Positions 22,896 to 35,000 of a stretch of DNA of 64,000 bases are shown here, one piece after another. Position numbers and translations under genes: made by a program. The stretch lies in NCBI GenBank assembly GCA_030686995.1, contig CM060704.1:110552542-110616541 (forward strand), given 5' to 3'. Each line of letters begins with the position of its first letter. Position 1 is the stretch's first letter. Source of the DNA: Artemisia argyi. Taxonomy: Eukaryota; Streptophyta; Magnoliopsida; Asterales; Asteraceae. Under the pieces are notes generated by a model that saw nothing but the letters and a program-made list of their open reading frames with translations, ran no database searches and was not told the DNA's origin.

Positions 22896-23291
22896 ATGGT
22901 AGGTTTAGTTTGGCTTTTGGAGCTAGCTTATTCGTCAGGATCGGTTTCTATTTCTGATGTTATGCATTTGGGTTTTCAGAAAGAAGTTCAGGAGGAGCGA
23001 GGTTGGTTTTCATTTTTGCATGGTTGGTGTGTGCATGTTGGCGATCGGTTGGCTTACTTGAATGCTATTATCCAGGAATTGGAGCTTTGTGGTAATCATA
23101 TGTCTGTAGCTCGGTTATTAGTGGAGTTGAGAAGTGGTGACAATATTGTGTTTGCTGATGCTATTATGTATTTTAAGGCTATTCGTGATTTTGAGGCAGA
23201 AAAATTAGCGAACCTGCATATTTTCTTAGAGGCCTCTGCAGCGCATCTTGGTCGGCGTAGGCAGTTTGCTGCTAGGTTTAATACTATGTGA
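22896..23291 (+). CDS. Unrecognised 131-codon ORF
   Basis: ATG at 22896, stop TGA at 23289-23291. The composition is protein-like and unlike the T-rich surroundings: GSVSISDVMHLGFQKEVQEE, then HVGDRLAYLNAIIQELELCG and a helical end FEAEKLANLHIFLEASAAHL. An acceptor-like TTGTTTAG and an in-frame TGA lie just upstream, so this may be the last exon of a longer gene or a captured gene fragment. I do not recognise the family. No signal peptide or clear transmembrane segment is seen. Confidence 0.4.
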   Translation: MVGLVWLLELAYSSGSVSISDVMHLGFQKEVQEERGWFSFLHGWCVHVGDRLAYLNAIIQELELCGNHMSVARLLVELRSGDNIVFADAIMYFKAIRDFEAEKLANLHIFLEASAAHLGRRRQFAARFNTM

Positions 23292-23634
23292 TAGCTGTTA
23301 CGTTATTGAGTCGCTTAAATAAGCATCTTTAGGTTTACTGCTTTATGTGTGTATGTGTATGTGTATGGTTGTTGTGTTGTTGTTTTGATGTTCGGGTTGT
23401 TTATCGGCTTAAAACCAATCAAGCAATTTTTTTATTATTTTTTTTTTTTGTTTTGTTTTTTTGTTTTGTTTTGTTTTTTTTTTTTTTTTTTTTTGTATTT
23501 TTTTTTTTTTCATGTTTTATGTTTTTTCTTTTATAAACTGTGTTATTATTATTTAGTATATTTTTACTTTAATTTTTAGGTATTCACATATTTGTTGTGT
23601 ATTCATATTGTGTTTGTGATTGTTTATGTAAGCA

Positions 23635-23667
<33 letters not shown>

Positions 23668-24703
23668 CAAAAAAAAATGTAAGCATTTTTTTTACTGAAT
23701 TGATTTGTCGCTTTTTTTTTTCTTCATAATGTTTGAGCATTGGTTTTGTGTAATTTTTTAGAATACATAGAAGTCTTCTTTTATGGCTATGTCTCATTGT
23801 TATTTTTGTTTATGTTAGAATTTTATTTGTTTTGTTGTTTAGATGTGGTGTATTTGTGGTGTTACGAAAGAGCAAGAAAAGTTATAAGATAAAATATCGT
23901 TTTTTTATTTTGATAAACACAAATTGGAAAATGCGCCATTTTAAATGACATATAATACCCTGCATAAGATTTATAATGGTCTACAATGTACGCCTAATTG
24001 TCGTACCGTGATTTGTGCATGTAGCCTTATAACATGACTATAATACGATTTCACCATACTTTTTTAGTGTCTATGCAATTTTGTCGAAAGTGTATATATA
24101 TAAGTTGTCATGTTTCAACAATCTCAAAATTGGAATAATTAAATTTGAATGGATCATATGTTTGAAATAATAATGCATCAATTTATATGAAATACTATAA
24201 TGTAATTCTCCTAAATATTAATGTCAAATGAAATAATCATTTTTTTTTCTTTTTTTTTAGTTAGCAGTTATATTTTTTAAAATTTTTCTTTTTAAGATAG
24301 TTACATTTTTTATTTTTCGTTGTTAAAAGTTACATTTTTTTTTTTTTTTCAAATGGTTGCATTCATTTTAATTACTAACATATTTTTGTCTCTTTTTTTT
24401 AAAAAGTTACATTTGGGTGCTTGTCATTATATCTTAAGTATAAAGGGTATATTTTGTTGATCAAATTTTCGGGCCCATGTTTAGTTCGGTTTGCCCAGTA
24501 TTTATGTAATACATACACGACACTACGACAGCATGGAAAGCAAACAGGACAAAGGTGGACTCAAGGGAGCCCAAACATGAGGCCCAAAAAATAAGTTTTT
24601 TTAATATGCCTCAAGGCAATTAGTATATATAGGGAATACTTAGATATTAAGCTTAACTTTATAACTATTACTGTACTATATATGATTTAGCTAAAAATAT
24701 ATA
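23292..24703. other. T-rich non-coding DNA
   Basis: Long T tracts (about 23430-23520, 23635-23660, 24240-24360) with no convincing gene. Short reading frames here are translations of the T runs. Confidence 0.6.
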
Positions 24704-25287
24704 GTGGCATACTTCTGGTCAGCAAGATCCTCCTTTCACAGTATCACTAATTGCGTGGGACAAAGTCATTGCTCCTTTAATAATGTTGGACTTAACATTG
24801 GAAGTTTGAAGGTTAGTAACCAAAGCATGCTTGCTAAATGGTGGTGGAGATTTACTACCGAAAACAATTCCCTATGGTGCAACATAATCAAATCTATTCA
24901 CGGTCCACATGGTGGGCTCAATGACGCTTCATCAATCCGTTGTAAAGCTGGTCCTTGGTACCAAATTGCTAAACTTAATGGGGAGTTAAATGATATTGGC
25001 ATTAATATTCACTCCCTCTTTAAAGTAACGATTGGTAATGGTCAATCAATACAATTTTGGAGCAACACTTGGGTTGGTAACTCTCCACTTAGTGATTATT
25101 TTCCAAGGTTATTTCGTATCGAAGCAAATCCAAATTGTATAGTGTGTGATCAGGTCCCATCTACTGTTCCGCTAAACGTTGACACTTCTTTGACAACTGA
25201 AACTAGTACTTCATCTAATCGCATTTTTCACTCATCAAATGGGCCTGCTGTTAATCCACCTAGGCTAAGTTTGGATTCAAATGAAAT
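24704..25287 (+). pseudogene. LINE-A ORF2 C-terminal fragment, part 1
   Basis: The open frame begins near 24696 without the upstream RT, so the LINE copy is 5'-truncated. It encodes the segment after RT: LAKWWWRFTTENNSLWCNIIKSIHG and IGNGQSIQFWSNTWVG, which match the family pattern LLKWTWKFF...LW..VI.AIHG and G....FW.D.W. The hAT-A transposon cuts it at 25287. Its frame continues exactly at 29545 after removal of hAT-A and one 8-bp duplication. Confidence 0.85.
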
Positions 25288-25849
25288 TAGAGGTGCAAAT
25301 ATACCGGTTAAAACCGGTTTTCGGTTTTTAGAAAACCGGTTTTCAAAAAACCGGTTTTTCTAAAAACCAGTTTCGGTTCGGTTTTTTCGGAGTCGGTTTT
25401 TTTCGGTTATAAATGTTCGGAATCGGTTTTTTACGGTTATAAATTTTCGGAATCGGTTTTTTACCGGTTCGTTTTTTTTCGATTATAAATGTTTGGATTC
25501 GGATTTTTTTTCGGTTATTTACCGGGTTCATTTTTTTTTTCGAAATTTAACTAAAAACTTCCAACATTTTTTTTTTCCGGTTATAACTTGTTAATTATCA
25601 AACATATAATTAAACAATATACTCATAACTTTTATTTAAACAATACAATTATACAATCATAATTTTTATTTAAACAATACAATTATACAACTAAAAAAAT
25701 ACAATCATAACTTTTATTTAAACAATACAATCATAAAAACATATGAATACTAATACATTTTTCGAGCTTCGGCATGGCCATCACCCGAAAACATATTAGT
25801 GTAATCAAGTATATCGAGCTTCGGCATTGCCATCACCCGTTATACTCAA

Positions 25850-28061
25850 CTAGTCACTCAAGTCGTCATCAAGATCATTTTCTTTCAAAAAATCTTGTAC
25901 ATCTAAATCTTCAACTTCAAATTCTTCAAACTCACCTTCATCTAATTCGCCTTCGGTATTCGTAGTCGAAGACGAAGGTGATATCCCCGCTTCATCTTCT
26001 TCTCTTATTATACCTTCTTCAATCTCTTTATCTAATATTGGACCTTCCAACGATGATTCATGTTGTATCCTATCTACTCCGTCCAAATAATCTTTCAAAC
26101 ATACACATACTTCCACGGATTCACATGCTAGTCTTGTCCTTCTATCCGATATAATTCGACCACTAACCGAAAAGGCCGATTCGGAAGCAACCGTCGAAGC
26201 TTGGATCGCTAATAAGTCACGAGCCATAGCGGATAAAACCGGATATTGGATTTCCCTTTCTTTCCACCAAGCCAAAATGTCAAAGTTTGCAAACTCATTG
26301 GAACTTAAAGTTCTTAAAAAGTTTGTAGCCATATATTATCCCAATTCGCTTGTTGGGGCCGATGATCGTTGACGCCTTGTAGCGTCTTTAAATAAAGAAT
26401 TATAAAGGTTTATATTAATGTCTCTTGTCATTTGGGACGATCCGGCCCGCATTTGGTCAACAATTAGGTTTTGTTGGTGACCATATTTTGTTGCATAAAT
26501 GCCAAACAATTTTTGAAAATGATCGTTAAATCTAAAAATTTGAGATTCTATATAGTCCACGTCATCACCGTCTAACCCAAAAGATAAGTCTAAATTTTCC
26601 ATTATTTTTTTTATTAAAAGTTCTACACCTCCAACATTTAAACATGGATTAAGTGCGGCGGAACAAGTAAAAACCAAAGGTAAACTAGCAAAATATTTTA
26701 TAAATTTCTTTTTTATAATTTTAACCATTTTTCTAAACATTCGTGAAGGTGAGTTTTTTAAATCATATAATTTTTCCATCATAGCATAAATTTGTTTTAA
26801 AACTAATGGGCTAGTTGGGTAATAAACACCCGATAATATAGTTGTTGCCTCTTTAAAAACTTGTAAAACATAGTTAATTCATTTAGTCGATCCCAATCTT
26901 GGTCGTTTAGTATTATGTTGGACATATTTTTATTAATAAGTCTTTGATTAAAAGCTTGTAAAGTCCCACGTTGTCGTAATATATTTTCAAACATTATGCA
27001 AGTAGAATTCCATCTAGTATTATTATCAAGGCAAGGTCCTAGGGGTTCTTCATTACACATTTTACGAAAACGTTTATAGTTTATTTGTCGTTCGTTGCTC
27101 GATTTATATATCAATACTAATAAACCCCTAAATTTCGTATATAAACTATCACATATTTTTAACGCCGCTTGTACGGATAAATTTATAACATGAGCAACAC
27201 AACGGGAATGAAAAAAAAAAAACACCATCTAAAATAGGTTTTACACGTAATTTTAACAAGTCCATAGCTCTAGTATTATTTGATGCATTATCTAGTGAAA
27301 TCGTAAAAACTTTACAATCTAAATTTTATTCAATTAAAGTGTCGTGCAAAATTTTTCTTAAATTACATCCCGTATGAGGATAACCAAATAATTTAAAAGC
27401 GATTGTCTGTTTCAGTAATAACCAAGATTCGGGATTAAACCAATGAGCCGTAATGGCGAGATAAGAATTTGCCGTACCATGTGGTGCGGTCCAAGTATCC
27501 GTAGTTATAGAAACACCATATTTATATTGACGAAAACCTTCAATTATTTCTTTTTTAGCCGTTTTCCATAATTTAAAAGCATCACTTCTAAGAGTAGTAC
27601 GACTTACATGTTGGTACCCGCGGTTGTAGCCTCGTTTTGATGATCTCCGTAAGCTTGACGTTGTCGAAGTGGTTGAATGGAAGCCCTTGTTGAATGACAA
27701 ACTTCGTAAAATCAAGTCGAAGCGCATCCGCATCATACATAAAAACTTGACCATCCGAACCGATAGTACCTTGCGAACTATCATTTCGAACCGCCTTACA
27801 ACTACCAATATGACTCCTAAGTGTAGAGTTAGACCCGGTGCTATAAAAATGCCCACATTTGTGGCAACGCGCTTTTACATTACCATCTTTCATAACACAC
27901 ATATCGAAATTAGCCCACACATCACCTTTTCGGGTGGTTGGTCTAACATGTTCAACATCATCGTTTGTGTAATGTTGTTTTCGGACATTGCTAGTAGCAA
28001 CGGAGGGAGTAGTGGAAGCTTGTTGTGATTGTGATTGTGATTGTGATTGTGAGTTTTCCAT
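25850..28061 (-). pseudogene. hAT-A transposase, decayed
   Basis: Reading from 28061 leftwards: a Ser/Gln-rich start (MENSQSQSQ), a BED-type zinc finger (VWANFDMCV ... CHKCGHFYSTGSNSTLRSH), then a shift near 27617. The RNase H-like core follows, with ITTDTW (first Asp), SLDNASNN (second Asp region) and RCVAHVINL. The C-terminal hAT dimerisation domain is LAWWKEREIQYPVLSAMARD and STVASESAFSVSGRI. An acidic tail ends at 25850. Damage: TAA 27326-27328, a slip in a T/A run near 27225, a shift near 26800 and TAA 26333-26335. It belongs to the Ac/RICESLEEPER-like group. Confidence 0.88.
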
Positions 28062-28296
28062 TATAGCGAAATAGCGATTTTTGAGCGTTTTTGAGAGATT
28101 AGAGAAAGAAATGAGATTGTTTTTTATGTGTTTTCAACTCCAACTCATTACCTCTATTTATAGTGCCTTAAAACTCCCTAAAACCCTCAAAAAAATTCAA
28201 AAAAAAACGGTCATGCTGGTTACTAGCCGTTTGGCTCGGTAAACTTTAAAAAAACCGGAAATAACCGGTTAAAACCGGTCAAAACCGGTTAACGGC

Positions 28297-28322
28297 TATA
28301 TATATATATATATATATATATA
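28297..28322. repeat. (TA)n microsatellite, left of foldback
   Basis: About 13 TA units inside hAT-A. The foldback element starts at its edge. Confidence 0.8.
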
Positions 28323-29051
28323 GGGTGGGGTTATTATAAAAAGGGTCTTTTAATAAAAAGTGTAGGAAGGATTGTGGGAGTGACATGTGTCACCCCCTTG
28401 CCACATCATATGACACATCATATGACACGTGTCACCCCCCCCCACCCACCCCCCCCCCCCCCCCCCCCCCGCCGAAAAAAAATTTTTTCCCGCAAAAAAA
28501 AAAATTTTTTTTTGGGCAAAAAAAAAAATTTTTTTTGGGGCAAAAAAAAAAAATTTTTTTTTCCCGCCAAAATTTTTTAGTGCATCACAGTTATAAAGTT
28601 ACTGCATCACGGTTATAAAGTTACTGCATCACGTTTACTGCATCACAATTATGATTTTACTGCATCACGGTTACTGCATTCATGGTTTTAATGTTACTGC
28701 ATCATGGTTATAAAGTTACTGCATCATGGTTATAAAGAAACTGAATTATCATAAGTTTTATGCATCATATATGTATGTAACTGCATCACAATTAAAATAC
28801 GATTCTTTTTTAAGTTTTGGTGCATCTTTATTATAAGTTACTGCATCATAGTTAATAGTTTAGTGCATCAGCTATGTTGCAGTAACTTACAACCTTAATG
28901 CACTAAAATTTAAAACTGTGATGCAGTAACTATTATAATTGTGATGCAGTAATTTTATAACTGTGATGCACTAAAAATTTTTGGCGGGAAAAAAAAAAAT
29001 TTTTTTGCCCCAAAAAAAAATTTTTTTTGGCGGGAAAAAAATTTTTTTTTG

Positions 29052-29085
<34 letters not shown>

Positions 29086-29197
29086 GGGGGGTGGGGGGGT
29101 GACATGTGTCATATGATGTGGCATAGGGGTGACACATGTCGCCCTCACAATCCTTCCTACACTTTTTATTATAAGACCCTTTTTATTTTAACCCATA

Positions 29198-29200
<3 letters not shown>
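28322..29200. mobile_element. 879-bp foldback element with poly(C)/poly(G) arms
   Basis: The two halves are near complements along their whole length: AGGGTGGGGTTA...AAAAAGGGTC at the left edge answers GACCCTTTTT...AACCCATACCT at the right edge. Next inward are GTGTAGGAAGGATTGTG, ACATGTGTCACCC and a C tract (about 28434-28470) facing a G tract (about 29053-29098). Then come alternating A/T blocks separated by CCCGC/GGGGC, then tandem TGCATCACGGTTATAAAGTTAC-like units. It lies between TA repeats, so the target duplication cannot be resolved. No coding capacity. Confidence 0.8.

Positions 29201-29275
<75 letters not shown>
29200..29275. repeat. (TA)n microsatellite, right of foldback
   Basis: About 37 uninterrupted TA units next to the right end of the foldback. 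Confidence 0.9.
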
Positions 29276-29277
<2 letters not shown>

Positions 29278-29536
29278 AAACGGGTATATTTTTAAAAAGA
29301 AACCGGTTAAAATCGGTTTTTTTTAACGGTAACTTTTTTTTTTTAAATAAAACCGGTTTTATTTTTAAACCGGGTAAAACCGGGTTTAAAACCGGTATGG
29401 GGTAAAAACCTATAACCGGTCTAACCGGTTCGGTTTGAAAAAACCGGTTCCGGTTTTAATATAACCGGTTTTGTCAAAAACCGGTCCCAGTTAAACCATC
29501 GGTTAAAAAAAAACCGGTTGAACATTTGCACCTCTA

Positions 29537-30359
29537 AATGAAATAGGGCCTGAAATTTGTCATGTTGGGCAAATAAATCCCCCAAGCTTGCAATTCCATT
29601 GGCAATGGCGTAGACCATTAAGGTCTCAAGATGTCACAGAGTTAGAAGAACTTCAAAGCCTCCTTTCAAATTTCCACAACCTCTCTACTGATCAAGATCG
29701 TTGGTACTGCTTGATTGATAACTCAAGGTTATTCTCGGTGAAAGGTATGCGGTCTCTTATTACGAATTTTTCTACTCAAATCCAATCGGCTCCAACTAGA
29801 TGGAATAAGCCAGTACCCAATAAAGTCAATATTTCTACATGGAGAATGGAAAATAAAAGAATCTCAACAAGAGTAAACTTAGATAACAAAGGAATTGACC
29901 TTAACTTGGTAAAATGCCTGGTTTGTGACGATAATCTTGAGGCCGACGATCATATTCTAGTGAATTGCATTGTTGCAATCTCGGTGTGGAACGATGTTCT
30001 CAATTGGTGGAATATCCGTAATATGCAACCAAACAACCTCAATGATGTGTTGTCACTCTCAAGTTGCTTAACCTTTTCACCCGCTCTCACCACCGTTTTT
30101 GAAGCCGTCGTGCAATCCACGCTTTGGATCCTATGGCGCTTTAGAAATGAGTCAACCTTTGCGGCTAAAAGACCTAACAAAAGTCTTATTCTAAATGATA
30201 TAAAGCAATTCACTTACACTTGGATCTCTAATAGACTTCGTAACGTGTCTATTAATTGGATAGAATGGCTTTTTAATCCTTGTAACGCTCTATCCTATCA
30301 TTTGTAATTGTTTGTGCATAGCTTCTTGCTAGTTTTTAATATACCGCCGTTCAAAAAAA
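29537..30359 (+). pseudogene. LINE-A ORF2 C-terminal fragment, part 2, with 3' end
   Basis: Continues the LINE-A frame after hAT-A. It encodes the zf-RVT module: WNKPVPNKVNISTWRMENKR, then the Cys/His set CLVC...DHILVNC, and a closing helical segment ending at TAA 30305-30307. The short 3' UTR ends TACCGCCGTTC followed by an A7 tail (30353-30359). LINE-B ends CTGCCGTTC plus poly(A), which shows the same family. Confidence 0.85.
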
Positions 30360-31798
30360 TCTTTTAGGTTGGCAACCTTTTTCCTCATTACAGTACTTAC
30401 AACATCTTAAAAATCCAAAATATAAAAGAAGCAAATTTCAAGATTCTAAAATATTTCCTTTCGAAAGAACATGCTCTCATTAGTCCACTTGAGAATACCA
30501 TAGATTATACCATATTGACTAAAATTTCACAACAAATTAACAACTCATTCAAGGTGATTATCGTGTAATGAAAGGTTCACTTGCCATTGTTTTAAGAGCT
30601 AATTATCTAAAAACGCATTCAACTTGTCATATTTTTCTTTTGTAGGCATCAAAATTTTTTTTTTTTTTAATTTTTTTTCTAAATGATTCAAATACTATAT
30701 TAATTTTGCTATTGTAGCTATAAATCTGATGTGACATGATTTAATCAAGACTTAATTACATAAATTTACATAAATCATCCATATGGCTCTAAACAATTAC
30801 ACCATTCGTTCTTGAGTCAATTACATAAAAAGTATATATGAACTAGATCTTTGAAAAACAAAACTGAAGCTTTTGATCACTTTGAAATCATAAATAATGA
30901 AACACCAAAAATAACGCAACCCTGCACCGAATACCTGCACCTTATGTCTCTTTGATTTTACTTTTCTATTTCCAAAATTAAAAACCATAAATGGATTCCA
31001 AGCCAAAATCATACATCAAAGCCACACATATTACACAAATACACACACAGATTACACAAATACGAAAAACTTGGATTCTATCAAAAAAAATAACTAACCC
31101 TAGATCTAAAATAGCACGACCACACGTATAAGGTACCAGTGGCTGATGCAAACGATTTATGTAAATTTATCTAATTAACATGATCTTGGATTTGTGACTT
31201 AAGAATGAATGTGTTGTTTAGAGCCACAAGGACGATTTATGTAAATTTATCTAATTAACTCTCTATTGTCAGATTTATGTCTACAATAGCAAAATTAATA
31301 AAATATTTGAATCCTAAAAAAGAAAAGAAAAAAAAAATGAATGTCTACAGAAAAGAGGTGGCAAGTTGGATGTTTTTTAGACAATTAGTCCTTGTTTTAA
31401 CTATTAAAAGTTAGTGACAAATTGTGAAATTGCCATATCACTTTTTTTTATTACATATCTAGCTTAGCCAGTTCATTATTATAATCAATATCTTATAAAA
31501 TTAACATCAGGGGGCATCTTAACCAATTTTTGGACGGGAAGCACGTTACATGAAGTTAATTTCAACTCATGCTGAGTCACCCACGTTTCCATTCTTATTT
31601 GTTTATTATTACAACTACCAGGATACCCGCGTGATATGACGGCGGGGTACCCTATAATTTAATTTTTTGAGCCAATAATTTGTTAATTTATATGTTTTTT
31701 AACAATAGCTTTATTGATTAATTTGTTTGTTTAAAGATTATAAGCAATGACAAAAGTTTGGTGAAAGTTTGGTTAGTTTATATTATTTTGTTTGATTG

Positions 31799-31832
<34 letters not shown>

Positions 31833-31995
31833 TGTGTTTTTTTAATTGTATTTTTCATCGAGGGCGTTTTTTATATTATCATTAGTTGATAACTAAATTG
31901 ATATATGTATTGATGTAGTAATTGATTATACACATCTTGTCTTCCTTAATTTTCAACCATCTTAATGTAATAAAGTAACGGTTAAAAAAGGCTTC
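30360..31995. other. Non-coding DNA with a ~680-bp inverted-repeat element and a Helitron-like end
   Basis: Arms at about 30655-30830 and 31150-31340 are diverged inverted copies (shared: AATTTTGCTATTGTAG, ATAAATCTGA, TAAATTTACATAAATC, TGGCTCTAAACAA). This suggests a foldback or Mutator-like non-autonomous element. A T30 tract lies at 31799-31828. No gene is seen. Confidence 0.55.
31615..31655 (-). mobile_element. Helitron-like 3' terminus
   Basis: On the minus strand, a GC-rich hairpin (GGGTACCCCGC...GCGGGTATCC) is followed at once by TGGTAGT, similar to Helitron ends (hairpin then CTRR, next base T). The 5' end was not found. Confidence 0.4.
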
Positions 31996-32066
31996 TTTTT
32001 TTTTTTTTTTTTTTTTTTTTGAACGGCAGATTTATTAAAAAAAAAAACACTAGCAAGGAGCTAGAA

Positions 32067-35000
32067 TTACAACGTCACAAGATAAGGGTTTTTAAGCCAT
32101 TCGTTCCAACTGAACGAGGCTTTACATCTATACTTACACCAATAATAAGAACTAGAAACAATGTTATCAAAAATAACCGCCTTGGATGGAGATTTAGCTT
32201 CGAACAATAGCTTGTTTCTGAAAGACCAAATCGACCACCATAACACATAAAAAATTCCTTCAAGCAAAACCTTATGTTTAGCCGTAAGATGCAAAAACAC
32301 CAACCAATTTATCCATTCATCATAAGAATTAACTTCCGCATAGCAAATATTCCACCAGGTAGAGATCTTACGGGCCACTTGCCTTACCAAACAGCATTGA
32401 AAAAACAAGTGATTAGAGGATTCGACCCCGCCATCACAAATAGGACATGGCAAAGAATCAATGTCGATACCACGTCGCGAAATATTGAGTCTCGTAGGAA
32501 GTGCATCTAAGTTAATCTTCCAATCAGTGACATTTACCTTTAATGGCACATACTTCACCCAACGAGTTCTAGACAAACCACCCGGATAACGATTCTCATC
32601 AATTACTTTACGTAAAGAAGCCACAGAAAAAATTCCCAAATTAGACAACGACCAAGCAAACCTGTCAGGTTGCGAACTAAGAGAGATCAAACTAATCATA
32701 TCATGCAGCTCTTTATATTGAACTTGTTCGATACCACCCCTAGGGTTCCGACGGAACGAGCTATCCAGGTTAGCTTCCTTTAATTTAGCACCCACTGACA
32801 CCTTTACATTTGACTCTAAAGCATATAAACAAGGGAACTTGTCTTTAAGCACAATCCCTTCGAGCCACCTATCTTCCCAGAAATTGATCGAGTCCCTATT
32901 ACCCACATTAAGCTGCAAATGATCAAAAGAATTCACCCCTTGTTATTTCAAAACTTCCACTTCACGAACTATATTAGTCCAACAAAATCGAGCACCAGAA
33001 TTAATAACTTGTCCTACCTTCCCGTCTACACCGTGGATCGCCTTTATCACTCTCATCCATAAAGAAGTTTTCTGAACAAAGAATTTCCACGTCCATTTAA
33101 GTAATAAGCCCCTGTTTAACGCATACAAACTGGAAACTCCTAGACCTCCATTATCTATAGGTGTCAGGACATTACTCCACTTAACCCACGATGCTTTAGT
33201 ATTTCCAAGATCATGCCCTTTGAAAAAACGACTCCGAATTGTTTCAAGCCTATGAAGAACAATAGTAGGAACTTTGAAAATCGACATATGGAATATAGGC
33301 ATAGATCCTAAAATCGACTTGATGAGAGTCAATCTACCACCTATAGATAACGTTTTCATCTTCCATCTCGATAAACGGGACGTCACTTTCTCAACAACCT
33401 CATCCCAAGCATGAACCCGCGACATAGATCCTCCTACTTTCGTACCTAAGTAAAGAAACAGAGTATTAAGCACAAGGCAACCGAGCTTAGAAGCCGCTTG
33501 CTTGATCTTCACATCCTCCACATGAATTCCCAAAATTTTACTTTTACTCATATTAATCTTCAAACCCGAAGCTTTGTAAAAACACTCCAATACATGAACA
33601 AGAATATTAATATTTGATTCGCTCCATTTCCCGACAAACATCACGTCATCCGCATAAAATAAATGAGAAAGATTTAACGAAGAGCATAACTTAATCCCCG
33701 AATACATCCCCGCATCGACCACACGCTGGAAAGATAAATGAAGACTCTCCATGATAAGAATAAATAAAAAAGGAGATAAAGGGTCACCTTGCTTTAAACC
33801 TTTAAAGAATTGAAATTCTTCCGTAGGACTACCATTAACAATAATGGAACCACGAGACGAGCGTAAGCAACTTTGGATCCACCTCCGCCACTTGGTGCCA
33901 AAACCAAACTTATTTAAAACATTGTCCAGAAAATCCCATCGAACCGTATCATACGCTTTCTCAAAATCCACTTTAAAAAATAAAGCTTGTTTCTTCTTAG
34001 ATTTACACCATTGCATAACCTCATTAAGGATGAATGGACCATCTAAAATTTGTCTCTCCGCAACGAACGCAGATTGAACTTCATTAACAATGTCACCTAA
34101 CACCCCAACAATGCGATTCACAAGGATTTTAGCAACTATCTTATAGATACTACCGATAAGGCTAATAGGCCTAAAATCTTTTACCATATTTGCATCAGGA
34201 ATTTTTGGGATCAAAGCTATAAACACTGAATTACCCCCATTTGGAATATCAAAGTGAGTGAAAAAATACTTAACTGCCTCAAAAACTTCTTTATCAATCG
34301 TCGGCCAAAAATGACGATAAAACCAAACGAAAAACCATCCGGACCGAGGGATTTATCTGTCCCACAGTCCCATACTGCCCTTTTAACCTCCTCCATAGAC
34401 ACCATACGTTCCAAGTCATTCTGTTGCTCTCTTGATAAGGATCGCGGGTAACTCATATTGATATCAATACGATCATGTTTGGGCTTATCGAATCTGTCTT
34501 TAAAGTGTTGAAAAAATTGATTTTTAACTTTAGACGGTTCTTCAATCCACTTACCATCTACCATGACACCCCGAATATTTTGTTGACTACGCTTTTTATT
34601 AATCATCCCATGAAAGAAACGAACATTTTCATCACCTTCCACAGACCATTTGATTTTGGCCTTTTGAGCCGCTTCCGTAGACTGAATTTGATGAAGCTTA
34701 TGTATCGAATTCAGAATCTCTGCTCTATTATTAACCGTCTCATCCGTACCGTTGCCATTATCAATAATCTCATCCAAATTTGCAAGCTCTACTTTAAGCC
34801 TACTAATCTCAACCGTAGTACTATTCTTATTCATGTTGATCCATCCCCGAATATTAAGTTTGAGAAATTTCAATTTGCACATCAGGTTTCGAAAAGCATT
34901 AGACTTATCGCCAGGAGCGATCCTCCATGTATCAATAACAAAGTTATCAAACCCGTCCAAAGCCAACCAATGGTGAAAAAATCGAAACGGAGATGGCCCG

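Larger units (their letters stand above)
25288..29536 (-). mobile_element. hAT-A: 4.25-kb hAT transposon
   Basis: Terminal inverted repeats TAGAGGTGCAAAT and ATTTGCACCTCTA, with the 8-bp duplication AATGAAAT at 25280-25287 and 29537-29544. Both ends carry dense subterminal arrays of AACCGGTT/AAACCGG-type motifs (25305-25560 and 29290-29520), comparable in arrangement to transposase-binding repeats of Ac. The transposase is on the minus strand (25850-28061). A foldback element is nested at 28322-29200. The element is no longer autonomous. Confidence 0.93.

Noticed and set aside
23345..23579. Phe/Cys-rich ORFs
   Set aside because: Translations of poly(T) with no protein features.
28580..28980. 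CRISPR-like array of TGCATCAC repeats
   Set aside because: The units are contiguous, degenerate and mirrored in the opposite arm of a foldback transposon; there are no spacers and the host is a plant.
28374..29295. Pro-rich and Lys/Phe-rich ORFs (60-104 codons)
   Set aside because: They are translations of homopolymer C/G and A/T blocks in the foldback element.
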